From contig OY848919.1 in assembly GCA_963693285.1 (NCBI GenBank), forward strand, positions 6,354,136-6,418,135: 64,000 bases of DNA, written 5' to 3'. The position numbers and the translations under genes were made by a program. The stretch comes from Xestospongia muta. Lineage: Eukaryota > Porifera > Demospongiae > Haplosclerida > Petrosiidae. The notes under the pieces were generated by a model that was not told the DNA's origin, did no database searches, and was given only the letters and a program-made list of their open reading frames with translations. Shown here in pieces: positions 1 to 11,750 of the stretch (its first letter is position 1; every line of letters starts with the position of its first letter).

Positions 1-1728
1 CAAGTCAAGCACAATCTCCATACTTGATATAAAGTAGTTAGTGAAATGTTGTCAGATATTTATTTTTACAGAGGTTAACTTAACAAGAAGGTCCATACAA
101 ACATGGAGCTAGTTGTATACCTGAAGAATGGACTTTCTAACATTAAAGAAAAATGGACATAAATATAAAGTTTGATATTTAATGATAAATTAAAACTAGT
201 TATCGTTTTTGACAAGCTAAATGCATCTTGTATTCTTTTAATGTATTAGTACTTGTTTTTAAATATTTAGTCCTTAATTAATTGTGGTTGTCTATCACAT
301 CTATTTGTACAATTTGTATATGACTGTATAGTCATAGCTTATGAATCTCCTTAGCATGGATGTGGTCAGTCATCCAACATCATTTGTTGCACCCTAGTAC
401 TCTAACTAAATAATATACCAGCAAGAAGAGGAGAGATATTTGAATAACCAACTCTTAATGAATTATAAAGTGACATACAAAGATAGCATAAAATTACCTC
501 ATGTAACTAGAAGATATAGTTAGATAAGATGCAGTGAAATCTTATGTTCATGTACACAGAAAAAAGAATGTGTAGTTTCATTCACACCAAAAGTGTGTTA
601 ATTTATTAACAAGTGTGCTGAATTTAGTAAACTACACATCTCAGTGTTGATACAACACACATCTTCTGTTTAGCACATCTGCATTATGTTTGATAAATAA
701 TGATAATAAAATAATATTGATTGAAAATGTTGATCAAACAAACACTAAAAGGTACAGCACAATATAATTTTTTACCAATTATTTTGCTCTATAACATAAT
801 TCTGTCCATATTTTTTATTTAGTTATAAGACTCTATAGCAGTAAAGTGATTTGAAAGCTAGAACTTGAATGCTATTGGTAATTTTAATTTTAAGGAACAG
901 AATCTTTTATTATATTCTTGAACCTTAAGTAATTTGGAATAAAAAGAGATATACAATATGCAATATTCAAAACCTGCTTCAGTTTGGATGAAGACACATA
1001 CTACACATCGACATTGATAATGAACATCATTTGAACTATATTGGAGAAAGATGTATATTAGACTTTATATAACACCTTCAAATATATGCAGTCTATAGTC
1101 ATTCCCTAATTGACTATGTTACCACTATGAGATCTTTCAACATGTTTCCTGAAATTCCCCCACTTTCTAAATGACATACCACAAACAAACAATACTCTAT
1201 AAAGTTTGGATCATTTTTATAACTGATTCTGATGAGTTTATCAATAACATATTACTGAAACATCGAAAGTCACAGAAAGAGCTATAACATTCACCAGTGG
1301 CCATCACTGGACTTTTAACACAGTTAAAATTAAAATTGGGTTGCTCTAGAATTGCTGAACATATTCCTTGCTATTCTGGGAGTAGCAACATAATTTTATG
1401 TCCTTAGTTGAATATGTAAAAATCGATCTACCTTATAATATTACACGAGACAAGTTCATTTCCTTAGCAAAATATTAAAGAAACATGAATGTTTACATAA
1501 ATGTTTGAATAAACATATTATAAAAAAGCTAAATGCTTTTCATCTGCTAAGAAACGTTTTTGTTTAAGTCTAAGTAACAAAGTTTCATTTTTATTTAATT
1601 AGTTTTAACATGACAAAAATAGAGAAGAGGTTGATAATTTATTATTGATTACATGCTAAAATGTCCGGACACTGCAAAACAAGGATTAATAATCACGAAA
1701 TAAGTTACAACAATTATTATTCATTCAT
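1..1728. other. intergenic, no gene seen
   Basis: AT-rich sequence with stops in all frames and no recognisable domain. It lies downstream of the minus-strand transporter at 1729-3321 and probably holds its 3' flank. No repeat or RNA gene is visible. Confidence 0.5.
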
Positions 1729-3321
1729 TTAAGGAACTGCATTATTTGTGCCATATTCCTGCAATAGTTGTCTTTCAGTATATTCTGCAATGATAACTCT
1801 CTCATTGACATCAGATAGTTCATTACGTTGTCTATACTTGTATTTGTATGCAGCAATAGTATAAACAATGACTGAGATTAAAACAACACTTGACTTAACA
1901 GCATAATACTCCCAGTGACAACCTAACCAAGAGCTAGATAAGGTTAATGTTAAACAGTAAATGCTAAAGTGCATGAACCATATTCCAATTAACAATCCTT
2001 GCATAATACGAGGACCTTGAGCTAAAATAAACTCAATAATTGTGAATTGAACAAAGAAAATACTAATACCAGACAAAAACTGAGGAAGAGCCATGATATA
2101 GAAAGGTAAGGTGACCATTTCTGATTGAAGTCCATTTTCAAAGGTTATGTTGTTAATGTTGGTCAAACACATATCGTCAATAATTAAAGTATTTTCGATA
2201 TCTTTAGTCATGAAATAGCTAATAAAACTTGTCATTATAGACACTACTAACACTGCCACTAGTCCAATCCATATACGTTTCAACATACTAGGAATGTAGT
2301 GAGAGAAGAAAGGAACTATTATAAATTGATAGAAAAGAACAGCAAATACAATGAAAAGATATGAAACTGTCAGAGGACATTTCAGTAGTAAATTTTCTGT
2401 GAAACTATTTGGACCATCTATTTGAATGAAAATTAAGTATTGATCAGAAATTTTGTTCTTTGTGTCAAGAAATCCATATCCAAAGGTCCCTAAAACAATA
2501 CTAAGTATGTATAAAAAGCTTTTGACATCCTCCACTTGTGCAGTAGTAAATGGTCCTCCATATCTCTCTTTACCTAGGTCTAGTCTAGATGGTGGAAGCT
2601 CTCCATATGTAAAGGCACTACGTTTCACTGGTTGTTTGTGAGTTAAAGCATACTTTACTACTCTCCAGATTAGTTTGATAGGATTGTTGTGTTGAGCTTG
2701 CTCAATAACCAAGTGATGTTTGAAACAACAAAGTGATAAGACTGCAATGATGACAATAAGTACACCATAACCAAAAATACAAGTGAAGGAAAAATAAATA
2801 CTATTTTTATAAACAATAGCTGTTATAATTGATGCCATTAACAAGATAAAAGCTAATAAAGAATAATTCAAATATAAAACCCAATAAACCAAACTACTTA
2901 ACTGTTGAGATGGTGCAAACTGAAGTTGATCAGTACCAAATTGGATCACATTAGCTTCAAATATACCATATCCAAAAAAATATGGAAAACTTGCAACTAA
3001 GCATATACCAACTACAGCAATGCCATTTAGATGTAGAAAGTTTAAAGTTACTAATGTAACTATGGCAATAAAGAAACCAACAAACATTAATATTATTCCA
3101 ACCAGTATGACTTTATATCTCATCCATTTCTCACCTAACAAACCAAGAAGAGGATAAGAGAGATAATGAAGACCAATAGCAGCAAAGATGGCATATGAAT
3201 AGTTATCAATGAAATTTGTTGAAAGACCTCCTGATATTATAGTAGTAGTTGTTAGCAACATGCTTATTGCTAGTACCACAAGAGCTCCTTTAGAACGAAC
3301 ACACACGTTTTTGTAGTTCAT
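1729..3321 (-). CDS. POT/PTR2-like MFS transporter
   Basis: A 530-residue uninterrupted ORF that looks like a single-exon gene. It has about 11-12 hydrophobic segments and no cleavable signal. Residues near 122-136 (NVIQFGTDQ) resemble the PTR/POT family signature in which Asn/Gln and a GADQ-like core line the transport path. A central hydrophilic loop (about 225-265) holds SRLDLGKERYGGPF, which is closely matched in the transporters at 17045 and 62570 and so marks one family. Family knowledge: POT proteins import di/tripeptides or nitrate-like solutes with protons across the plasma membrane; the substrate here cannot be read from sequence. It lacks the first-loop ADxKTGRY motif of its window paralogues (it has GEKWMRYK instead), so it is the most divergent copy. 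The ORF runs to ATG at 3321 with stops upstream. Confidence 0.75.
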   Translation of the reverse strand: MNYKNVCVRSKGALVVLAISMLLTTTTIISGGLSTNFIDNYSYAIFAAIGLHYLSYPLLGLLGEKWMRYKVILVGIILMFVGFFIAIVTLVTLNFLHLNGIAVVGICLVASFPYFFGYGIFEANVIQFGTDQLQFAPSQQLSSLVYWVLYLNYSLLAFILLMASIITAIVYKNSIYFSFTCIFGYGVLIVIIAVLSLCCFKHHLVIEQAQHNNPIKLIWRVVKYALTHKQPVKRSAFTYGELPPSRLDLGKERYGGPFTTAQVEDVKSFLYILSIVLGTFGYGFLDTKNKISDQYLIFIQIDGPNSFTENLLLKCPLTVSYLFIVFAVLFYQFIIVPFFSHYIPSMLKRIWIGLVAVLVVSIMTSFISYFMTKDIENTLIIDDMCLTNINNITFENGLQSEMVTLPFYIMALPQFLSGISIFFVQFTIIEFILAQGPRIMQGLLIGIWFMHFSIYCLTLTLSSSWLGCHWEYYAVKSSVVLISVIVYTIAAYKYKYRQRNELSDVNERVIIAEYTERQLLQEYGTNNAVP

Positions 3322-3780
3322 CTCTATTAATCTTACAGTTTAAAGCTGAGTCAACAGATATATCACAAGCACTTATCAAGTAGCACTTTTTATAAATAGG
3401 ACAAACTAAAATAAATGATGATTGTAGTCAATCGATTACACAAAATAGTTCCCAAGCAACTGTTAAAATGACTTAAAAGTTAGTTTAAGCAACAAAGCAA
3501 TTGTTGTTTTAACAGTTACTGAGACTAACAACAACATTGAAAGTATTTATAACTGTATTAAGGCTAAGTAAAGAAGATTAAATAAACTGGCAAATTGTTT
3601 AATTTTTTTCCCCAACCCACTTAAACCTGATCAAAGGCTTTTTCATTTTTTATAGTATTTAATCATCTACAGTATTACTTATTATGATAATCACCTCATT
3701 ATGTATCACTTATTTATTGATTGAGACAAGGTCTTTAAGCATCACAGACACAATTCATGGCTTCGTTGAGAATTTTTCTA

Positions 3781-3794
3781 GGGGGGGGGGGGGG
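3781..3794. repeat. poly-G tract
   Basis: Fourteen consecutive G. Similar runs occur at about 20425-20435 and 36720-36736. Such runs are prone to slippage and sequencing error. Confidence 0.9.
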
Positions 3795-4390
3795 CAGTCA
3801 AGCCAGTGGGAAGACACATGTAACTACTATGACATTGTATTAACGAGTTATTAACTAACTGACACTAATTGACAAATGTGAAATCTGAAACGAAAGCTTC
3901 AGATAAATACATAAGACTTTTTCCAGAGATGTTCAAGTTGATGAACATCATTTTAGTCTTCTCAATGGGAACAGCTATATTTGAATGATCATTCAACTAA
4001 ATGAAACTATTAAAAAGGGCTCAAGTATAAAATAAATGACACTTAATTTATTCTGGATTATGAGAATATCTATTTAATGACTAAAACTTTCCTTTGTTGA
4101 CTTTATGAAATTTTAGGTGTTTTCATAGAAAAGAACCATAGAATTAAACTGTAAATTGTACTTATTGATTAATTTATGATAAATAGTTGAAACTGTAACC
4201 CAAAATCAAGCCTTAACAAACATATTTTTGGGGGGTGGAGGGGGAAATGCCATTGACCCTTTTTTAATGAAACACTGCAATTGGTCAAATGCTGATTTGT
4301 TTATCTTTTTTCTGTCTTTGCTAATTTTTTAGCCTATGACACTCAATATTGAATAACCTTAAATGGTTAGGACACCAAATTTACAGAGAT

Positions 4391-4469
4391 TTGACACCTC
4401 ACCTATGAAGCATGGTTTTTTGTGGGTCTCGGACACCTCACCTGCAAAGCATGATCTTTTATGGGTCTC
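4391..4469. repeat. 39/40-bp direct tandem repeat, two copies
   Basis: Copies 4391-4430 and 4431-4469 share ACACCTCACCT, AAGCATG and GGGTCTC with a few substitutions. No function is apparent. Confidence 0.8.
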
Positions 4470-5779
4470 ATTTTGAGTGCTTCAGAAAAAATAGTGATTT
4501 CAGCAATTTATGTGACGAACATTACTGTTAGGGAAACATATGCTTATGAATAATTAATATTTAATATGACATAAACTTTTTAAAATTTAGATCTATGATT
4601 CGATTTTTTGATATCCAGAAGTCATTTTTAATTCTATAAGGTTATATTAACAAGACCTGCTCCTATTAAAAATTGTCAAATTTAAAGCTAAACATCACTT
4701 TTACTATTATTACGTTTTTAATGAACAACTTGTATATATAATAAAGTAACAGTTCACTTTTTATAACAACACAAAAACAAAAAAAATTAATTATCAATTT
4801 TAAAGTTATAGCAATTTCATTTTAGAAAAAAAAGATGAGGAAAAATTTAACAAGTACAGAACTAATCACAAATAACCATACTTGGAAGTTCAAGTATTTG
4901 CTATGTCATGAAATAGTAAACTACAATTGCTCAACATTTGGTTCATATCATAGGATATGACAACTTCAAGCAGCACATGCATTTTGTCTTGAGGTAATTA
5001 AAAATTTGAAACATGAAAGTATTAAAGATTATTTTAAGGACTTCTGAAGTTAACAATGTAAGTTACTGAATCTGCTCAGCCAATAGTCCACCCAACACTG
5101 AGCAATGATAGTCATAAGTTTGTTGTATTTGGAGGATGAAATTTCTTTCTTTTATTAAACTACGTAAGAAATCCATATAATGAACAGGCAAGGAAAGCGA
5201 GTCATTAATTTACAACTGGTGGACGAGGTAAGAATGGTACTGATTTGATTGAAGTTTATGTTTATGTAGATTAATGTCATATCATTCCTTCGTTTTCATA
5301 AATTGTAAGATCTTTGAGTATTAGATTGATCAAACCAGTAGACTTTTAAGAGAGCTCAGTAAACATATTTGCAGAAATAATTATGTACAATAGTTATTGT
5401 CCTATTATCAAGATCATGTCTATTAAGCAGACAGGCAAAATTTGTACACTAAAGCTCTGATAGAGTTATTATGATCATTTATTTTATTATGTATGTTGTT
5501 AATGTGATAATATACAGCTATGCAAAGATTTTCTATAGAACATATTATAATGACTATTACAATTAGACAAAGAAGATGATTTGTTGATTACATTTAGTTC
5601 ATTACATTGCACCATTGTACAGTTATATTATATTATGCTATAACATTTTTGTAAAACAAACATTATGACAAAACTAAAAGTTAATTCATAAACAGCAATG
5701 TATGTTTTAATCTAGTATACAAGCTGTAATATATTAGTAAACCAACAATAAATAGCAACTATTAGATTAAGAAGTTTAC

Positions 5780-7740
5780 ATGATGAAGGATTGAAAACTT
5801 AGAGAAAAATGATTCAATGTAAAGCTTATCATCATATGGGATATCTTAATATTTGCTTACGTAAGTTTTCTTAAATCTTTTGTAGCAATCAGCCACATAC
5901 ATAGTCATACTCAACATCAATTCTGATATGGTTTTGTTTTTGATTTTGTTATCACCTATTTTCTGATATATCTCTCCTACTCTTTCTTTGGTCTACTTGC
6001 TAATGTAAAGACAGGTAGATATAACACAGTCATTACTGGCTGTGTGGCAGTATTGTTTTGGTAATGAAAATAATTTTAGTATTGATATTATTAGTTTTAG
6101 TAGGAAATGTAATCTTGTTTTAGTTTTAGTTTTAATTATAGTAGATTTTGATGATTTTTTAGTTTTAGATATAGTTTTAGTTACTATAATGTAAAGCATT
6201 TTAGTTTCTTATAGCTATGTTATTGTTATACTAACAGTAATTACTTTTTGTCATTTGTGTTCCATTAAATCCTGGTGAAGCTGACTTCCTTTTTGCCCTT
6301 CTACCTTTTTTTTTCTTTCTTGTTACTCTCTTTTTTCTGAAGCTCCTTGCACTGTTCATGATGTTTAGTTTTTAAATGGCAATTTAAGTTGGTACAAAAC
6401 TTTCCTTGGATGGAATGACCTAATTTACCATGCTCACCATCACTCCAAGTCATCAAACATACACTCTTATTTTCTTCTAAATATTTCAAAAAACATTCCC
6501 TACACAGCTGTCCCTAGGTCTTCCAATAGTAGCCATGATTTACAATCAAAGATCAACTATAATGAGAGTGCATGCGTAGGTAGCATTCACCTTTTCTTTC
6601 TTGTCTATTGATGTGTAACATGATGCATGTATGAATGTACTAAAACTAAAAGCAAAGTTAATACTTTTAGTTTAGTTTTACTTTAAGTAAGAGCTAAACT
6701 TTTAGTATTAGTATTAGTATTAGTTTTAGTTGTGAAGGAAAATAGTTTCAGTTTTACTTTTAGTTTTAGTTCACCAAAACTCTAATACTTTACTAAAAGT
6801 ACTTTTCGTTTTAGTTTTGATATACCAAAACAACACTACTGTGTGGCTGTGTCTACTGTCATTATTAGTAACTCATTGTTCAAACACTGGTTGGACACTA
6901 CATCTCATAAAATTAATCCAGTCAACTTAATTGCTAAAATAATTAATTATTCCAGAAAGAACAAGTACCCAAGTAATGGTAGTGCTTTGACTTACTGGGA
7001 GGAGGACTACCCATCATGACTTGATCTGGGTATGGAAAAATATGGAGGAACTTTCTCATAAGAGAAGATAGAAGATGACAAGACTAATGTTGAGATTAAA
7101 ACTACTGTTAATATATCCAGTTGGTCTTTCTTTTGGTCAGGAATTGTCATGGATGAAATTAAATTCTCATAAATATGATACCCACTTCTTTAGCAACTAT
7201 ATTAAATCAAACAATGTCCTCTCTACTATCTGTACTTCTCATCTTTATTTATCAGTTTGCTATATATATCCATGTTTTTACAATTACATTCTCAGTATGC
7301 TAAAAGAATAGGATTGGGCCTAATTTTTACTTTATTCACTACTATTTATCATGTCATTATTTTTGCGTGTAAAGAACACTTCCATTTGAACACAATTTCA
7401 TACAAAGCTATGATTATTACCTGAAATATTGTATGGAATTCCTATGCATGGTTTATCCTACATCTTTGGAGTTCACTATAGCTCATTCTCCTCATGAAAT
7501 GAGAGGTATGGTTGGCCAATTTACGCAGCATATGGATTTGTTTTCTTGTTGGTATCAATGGAAAGTATCTATTTAATTGTAACGTAAATAGTTTAAGTAT
7601 GCTCCTCTTCAACTATTCTTTGGCTAAGTATATTATAACAGTAGATGAATCATTGATTACTTAAAAACTATATTCTGTTCATGTTATAATTGATCTTTGT
7701 TTTTCTATTATAACTCTATCTTTACTTGTTTAATTTCCAA
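5780..7740 (+). pseudogene. decayed POT-like transporter with hAT insertion
   Basis: Base-by-base similar to the transporter at 17045-18593. The ATG ATG AAG start is kept but is followed by a stop within a few codons. The loop 2-3 region (GLLANVKTGRY) is at about 5985-6025, then sequence is missing, and a hAT element sits at 6048-6838. The match resumes at about 6841 with the region before SALTYWEEDYPS, where CGA has become a TGA stop. Further stops and frameshifts follow through the last membrane segments (to about 7590), and 3'-flank similarity continues to about 7740. It is clearly non-functional. The coding deletion probably predates the hAT insertion, because the target-site duplication lies on the already joined sequence. 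Confidence 0.8.
6048..6838. mobile_element. non-autonomous hAT element with 8-bp target duplication
   Basis: Ends CAGTATTGTTTTGGTA and, inverted, TAGTGTTGTTTTGGTA (16-bp terminal inverted repeats, 2 mismatches). It is flanked by an exact 8-bp duplication CTGTGTGG at 6040-6047 and 6839-6846, the hallmark of hAT transposons. The interior carries TTTTAG-type subrepeats near both ends. On the minus strand a 62-residue ORF (6301-6489) has a BED-zinc-finger-like C-terminal half ([16 protein letters not shown]). It is thus a deletion derivative that keeps part of the transposase DNA-binding region and lacks the catalytic core. Confidence 0.85.
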
Positions 7741-8379
7741 GGATAATGAACTAAGTTACTCCAATAGCTTATTTTGCTAATATAGTGTAAGTCTGCAATC
7801 AATATGTTTGATTGTTTCAAAGTTAGTTGTATTACACATAACCAAAGTATTGGTATTATAGAAGATATAAATTCTTTTCTTAAAAACATGATGAAGCTAC
7901 TGAAGTCATTGAAAGGTCAAAATAAATACAAATAGATTTTATGTAAACTGGAAATAGCTTTGCATAAAGGAAGTGTCTAGAGTGCTAGTAATAGAATGCC
8001 ATGCTTTAATGTGAAATTAATACATTTAGGTTCTGATGTTTAAGTTTAGGGTCTACAAATAGTATTAATTCCACAATGAAGTATGGCTTTCTGACTGACG
8101 TTCAAGACACTTAGTTATAAAAATAACGTTTTTAGGCTTAAGATATACTGAACATTTAAAATTATAGAAAAAATTTGATATAATCTTGGCTCTCTTATAT
8201 TATGTTTTTACAACAACATGACAGCTAAGGAAAACTGGTGTCAATTTACTATTTCCTCTTTAATAATAGTTGTAATTAAAAACTCTAGTGTGGATGTTTA
8301 CAATAATGTGTTCATTATTATGTTGTAAATTTTTTTACATATATTTTGTCATTACCAATAAGTAGTATAAAGCTTTCTA
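7741..8379. other. intergenic, nothing recognised
   Basis: AT-rich, no ORF or repeat recognised; it separates the dead transporter from the inverted-repeat block. Confidence 0.4.
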
Positions 8380-9060
8380 GGCTTTTCTTATTACTTAATA
8401 AAACGCGAAGCGCGAGTACCCTTAGCCGTCTCTTAGGATTGGGTGTCAGCGAGATGTTCCCAGTTTGCTTGGGTTGCTGATTTTGGTTGTATATTGGAAT
8501 TGGAACCCAACAAATACATCTTTAACTGGAATATAAGGTGCACGGAAGAAATTTGAAATTGGAATAGGAATATCCGTCTGCGGCTTCCGTAGACCCCAGG
8601 TACGGAAGCCTCAGACGGACATTCCAATTCCTATTTCCTATAGGTCCGCGGAAGAAATTGGAAATAGGAATAGGAATGTCCGTCTGAGGCTTCCGTATTG
8701 AACTCATCAACTGGGTTTTTAATTGGAATTTTTAATACGCGAATCTGCGTGGAAGATATAGGAAATAGGAATTGGAATGTCCGTCTGAGGCTTCCGTACG
8801 TACCAGTCGATGAGTTCCAATTCTTTATTCCTTATTCCATTCTTAGTACGTACGTCATTTCTTATTTTATTAGGCTTTTCTTGTTACTTAATTAAACGTG
8901 GAGCGCGAGTACTAAGAGCCATTTCTTGGGTTAGGATCTTAATTTTGTTCTATTTTGTAATGTCTGCCCTTCTGCAACTGGGCTTTAAAAACGAGAAACT
9001 ACGCGGAAGAAATAGGAATTAGCAATTTGAATGTCCGTCCTCGGCTTCCATTCTAGATAC
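8380..9060. repeat. GC-richer block of direct and inverted repeats
   Basis: The 18-mer CCGTCTGAGGCTTCCGTA occurs at 8680-8697 and 8781-8798 on the plus strand and 8601-8618 on the minus strand, with variants at 8574-8591 and about 9035-9050. Arms 8553-8591 and 8601-8639 form a near-perfect hairpin with a 9-nt loop. A second repeated phrase, roughly AAACG(C/T)G(A/G)AGCGCGAGTAC, is at about 8401 and 8893. The short ORFs across the block are repeat-driven. It is probably a family of small transposable or satellite units, with no matching transposase here. Confidence 0.7.
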
Positions 9061-9061
9061 A

Positions 9062-9950
9062 TCAAACTCTCTACTTATTAGTTTTATGTTTTCAGCCACA
9101 ATTGAGAGCTCATTATACCATTATAAAATATCGCTAGTAAACCTCCTCCTGCACAATATCACTGCTAAAATCAGAACAATTGTTTTCTGTTCTAGATGTA
9201 TGTCACAGGAATTTAATATTCACTGGTGGGACATAACTAAAACTCTAACATCATCAGATTACTAGTATAATGTTAATTTATATATTTGCTACATTATATG
9301 TTCAATAGTGGTTACATAGATGCACGCACTTAATGTCAAGATCTGGATGAAAAAATTCTTTTATAGAAATCACACTTATGAATTACAACTAAAAAATACA
9401 AGAAAATTTTAATAATACTATTTAACTGCTACAAATCATTTTCTAAGAAACTAAAACTAGATTTATGTTAAAGCCAAAGCCAAAACTAAAACTAAAACTA
9501 AAAGAATTCAAAAGAAGTTTAAATCAATTTAAATAAAAATAAAATAATTTTAACAAAATTAAAGCGACATGAAATATAAAAACAATTTACACACATATGT
9601 CATTTGTAGTTTAATGCTCCATCATAGTAGAACTTCCCTAAATACCTTAATGTATGTTGTAATCTTCCCTCAATATTTTGATACATATATTTAACTGTAA
9701 TAAGAGTAAATACTTTAACTCTTCATTATAACAGACATGACATTAATTGCGTTTATATAATAGAGTGAGTTCAATGTGAAAGCAAAACATACACATATAT
9801 GCAATAGGAGTAGAACTTCACTTTATTAATTATATTAAAATTTAAAATAGTTTATTGTAACACAAAGCAGCTGTCAGAATTTCAAAAATACATAACACAA
9901 TTTAATTATAGTAAGCAGAGAAACAAAGGAAAGTAATCACACTATAATAA
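9062..9950. other. intergenic, 3' flank of the minus-strand membrane gene
   Basis: No ORF recognised. Near 9470-9505 is a short run of CTAAAA repeats, the complement of the TTTTAG repeats inside the hAT elements, but no terminal repeats were found here. Confidence 0.4.
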
Positions 9951-10160
9951 CTAGTTAATTTTTCGGGGTGTTCCATAATCGGGCATGCTTCGTGTGAATA
10001 GCTGTTTTTCATCAGTAGAACTGTAAGAAAAGTCATCTTCCTGCAGTTCTATCACATTGTCTGGTTGATGTCTTTGTGGTAGGCGGCAATGTATCTTTCT
10101 TTTTATTCTAAACATGATATATCCAATAATCCATACTAATGGTATATAAAGAAAGACACA
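9951..10160 (-). other. in-frame continuation beyond the TAA of the membrane gene
   Basis: Read on the minus strand in the same frame as the ORF ending at 10161, this stretch gives 69 sense codons before a TAG at 9951-9953. It encodes a hydrophobic segment (VFLYIPLVWIIGYIMF), a basic anchor (RIKRKIHC) and an acidic, Ser/Tyr-rich tail. A last membrane helix plus cytoplasmic tail is what the ORF upstream lacks. Either the TAA is a recent nonsense mutation or sequence error, or it is read through. Confidence 0.65.
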
Positions 10161-11750
10161 TTAGAAGATCAGAGTAGTTTCAGAAAGAGGCATATTGTTA
10201 GTTGTCAGAAAATACTGGTACATATTCAGAAGGGAAATAAAAGCAAGTAGTGAAAAGACAATTCCATCTAGAAAGTTATAAAAGAAATGTTTATATGGTC
10301 TGAAAATTAAAAAGAAAAGTGACTCAACCATGCAAACAAAACATTCAATTAGAAAAACTTCAACAGATCCTGGAGCCACAGTAAACAAACATAAAAAGAA
10401 GAGACGTAGAATAAAGTATTTGCCAGATACCCAACGATAGTCATGCAGCCCCATACCAAGAGAACACTTCCAAACTTTCCAACTTCTACACAAATTACAT
10501 AAACAACCACATCTAAAATCAACTTGAAATGGCTTCAGTATTTTGTCAAAGATGTGTGATCCTTCAGCCCGGAAAAAAAGCAAAATAATAGGAAATATGA
10601 TCAGGAACACAGACACAAGTATCGCCACTGTGACATATGGAGCATGCTCTTTACCAAAGTAAGTCATAGAGCCATCATAGTATGCTTTATATGTTACAAC
10701 GAAACCTTCTGCATTATACATTGGGGTTGGAATAAGCAAATAAAATGTAACAACAGCAAATTGTGTATAAGACAAGAGAATAAAAGAAGCTATTACATTA
10801 CCAAGAGAAGTACTGTAGTCAATGTTGGGCCAACATAGTGGTATTTGATGACACCATTCTGTCCAGTTAACTCGTTTTCCAATCCAGTGAATGAAAATAG
10901 CTAATCCTATTAGTAATAAAGGGGAGGCAGCAACTATATAGTTCAGTGCAAGTATACCGATAGTTGATATATTCTCTGAAAAACAGAAGTTAGGAAGCAC
11001 TGGCCAAAAGAAATGTAAATTCCATATACCGTAAATAATTGAATGAGCTTCATGAATGTTTGCCCAATGCTTACTTGCATTGTTAACTGGGATTAGTCCT
11101 AAACCACTAAGATCAAAGACTTTATCAAAAAGTTGAGCAAAGAAAATGACAGCATTTAAAGGGCCTGTGACTAATCCAAAGTTTGTGAAAAATAGACCAA
11201 GAAAGAGCAAAGTTATGGGAAATATTTGTGTAAACAAATAAATGGAAATAGTTATTGGTACATTCTTAGGGTCTTTAGTACATTCATACTTCTCTGAATT
11301 CATAGAGACAGCAAAATAATTGTTACACTTACTACATAAAGTAGAAGACTCATTTCGATGACCTATACATTGTATATGGTTATCTTGCAATTGAATATAT
11401 TTGCCAGTAGTGTTGGCATAAAAGCTGTCACAAAATTTACATAAACCAGCTACTAGTGTTCCATTGTTAATATAGCCAAGCCAATAACTTCGTTTTAAGA
11501 AAACTACAGGTGTGTGGTTGGTGTTGGAAGTTTCACATTTCAAAAGACCACCATAATTGTTTGTTGGACATACACAGGTTCCACTTTCGTCGACATGAAG
11601 ACCTAAATGACAACGATGCTCTCTTGCTTGATTCATCAAAGGTTTGTCACGAATGTCCATAATTATTTGACTATCAGGTATCTCAGTTGCTTTACAGCTA
11701 CAGCCCAGTACAACATACAAACTTAAGTAAAGGAAAAATATGAGAGACAT
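10161..11750 (-). CDS. multi-pass membrane protein with Cys-rich ectodomain
   Basis: A 529-residue ORF starting at ATG 11750. Residues 1-20 form a signal peptide ending in Cys/Ala. About 40-150 is a Cys-rich extracellular region with paired cysteines (CVCP, CKFC, CSKC). From about 165 there are seven or more hydrophobic segments separated by short loops, including a GPLNAVIFFAQ segment. Large families of this build (Cys-rich ectodomain followed by a TRP-like multi-helix block) occur in sponges and other early animals; I do not know a function. The ORF ends at TAA 10161, immediately before what reads as the final membrane segment and cytoplasmic tail (9951-10160). The gene appears intronless. 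Type call about 0.7, molecular role unknown. Confidence 0.65.
   Translation of the reverse strand: MSLIFFLYLSLYVVLGCSCKATEIPDSQIIMDIRDKPLMNQAREHRCHLGLHVDESGTCVCPTNNYGGLLKCETSNTNHTPVVFLKRSYWLGYINNGTLVAGLCKFCDSFYANTTGKYIQLQDNHIQCIGHRNESSTLCSKCNNYFAVSMNSEKYECTKDPKNVPITISIYLFTQIFPITLLFLGLFFTNFGLVTGPLNAVIFFAQLFDKVFDLSGLGLIPVNNASKHWANIHEAHSIIYGIWNLHFFWPVLPNFCFSENISTIGILALNYIVAASPLLLIGLAIFIHWIGKRVNWTEWCHQIPLCWPNIDYSTSLGNVIASFILLSYTQFAVVTFYLLIPTPMYNAEGFVVTYKAYYDGSMTYFGKEHAPYVTVAILVSVFLIIFPIILLFFRAEGSHIFDKILKPFQVDFRCGCLCNLCRSWKVWKCSLGMGLHDYRWVSGKYFILRLFFLCLFTVAPGSVEVFLIECFVCMVESLFFLIFRPYKHFFYNFLDGIVFSLLAFISLLNMYQYFLTTNNMPLSETTLIF

Larger units (their letters stand above)
3322..5779. other. intergenic with simple repeats
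   Basis: No supported coding region. It holds a 14-G homopolymer at 3781-3794 and a two-copy tandem repeat at 4391-4469. From about 5461 the sequence resembles the region upstream of the 17-kb transporter (about 16700 on), so the last 300 bases are the duplicated 5' flank of the pseudogene that follows. Confidence 0.5.

Noticed and set aside
8433..9022. Short ORFs across the inverted-repeat block
   Set aside because: Overlapping on both strands and explained by the repeated units.
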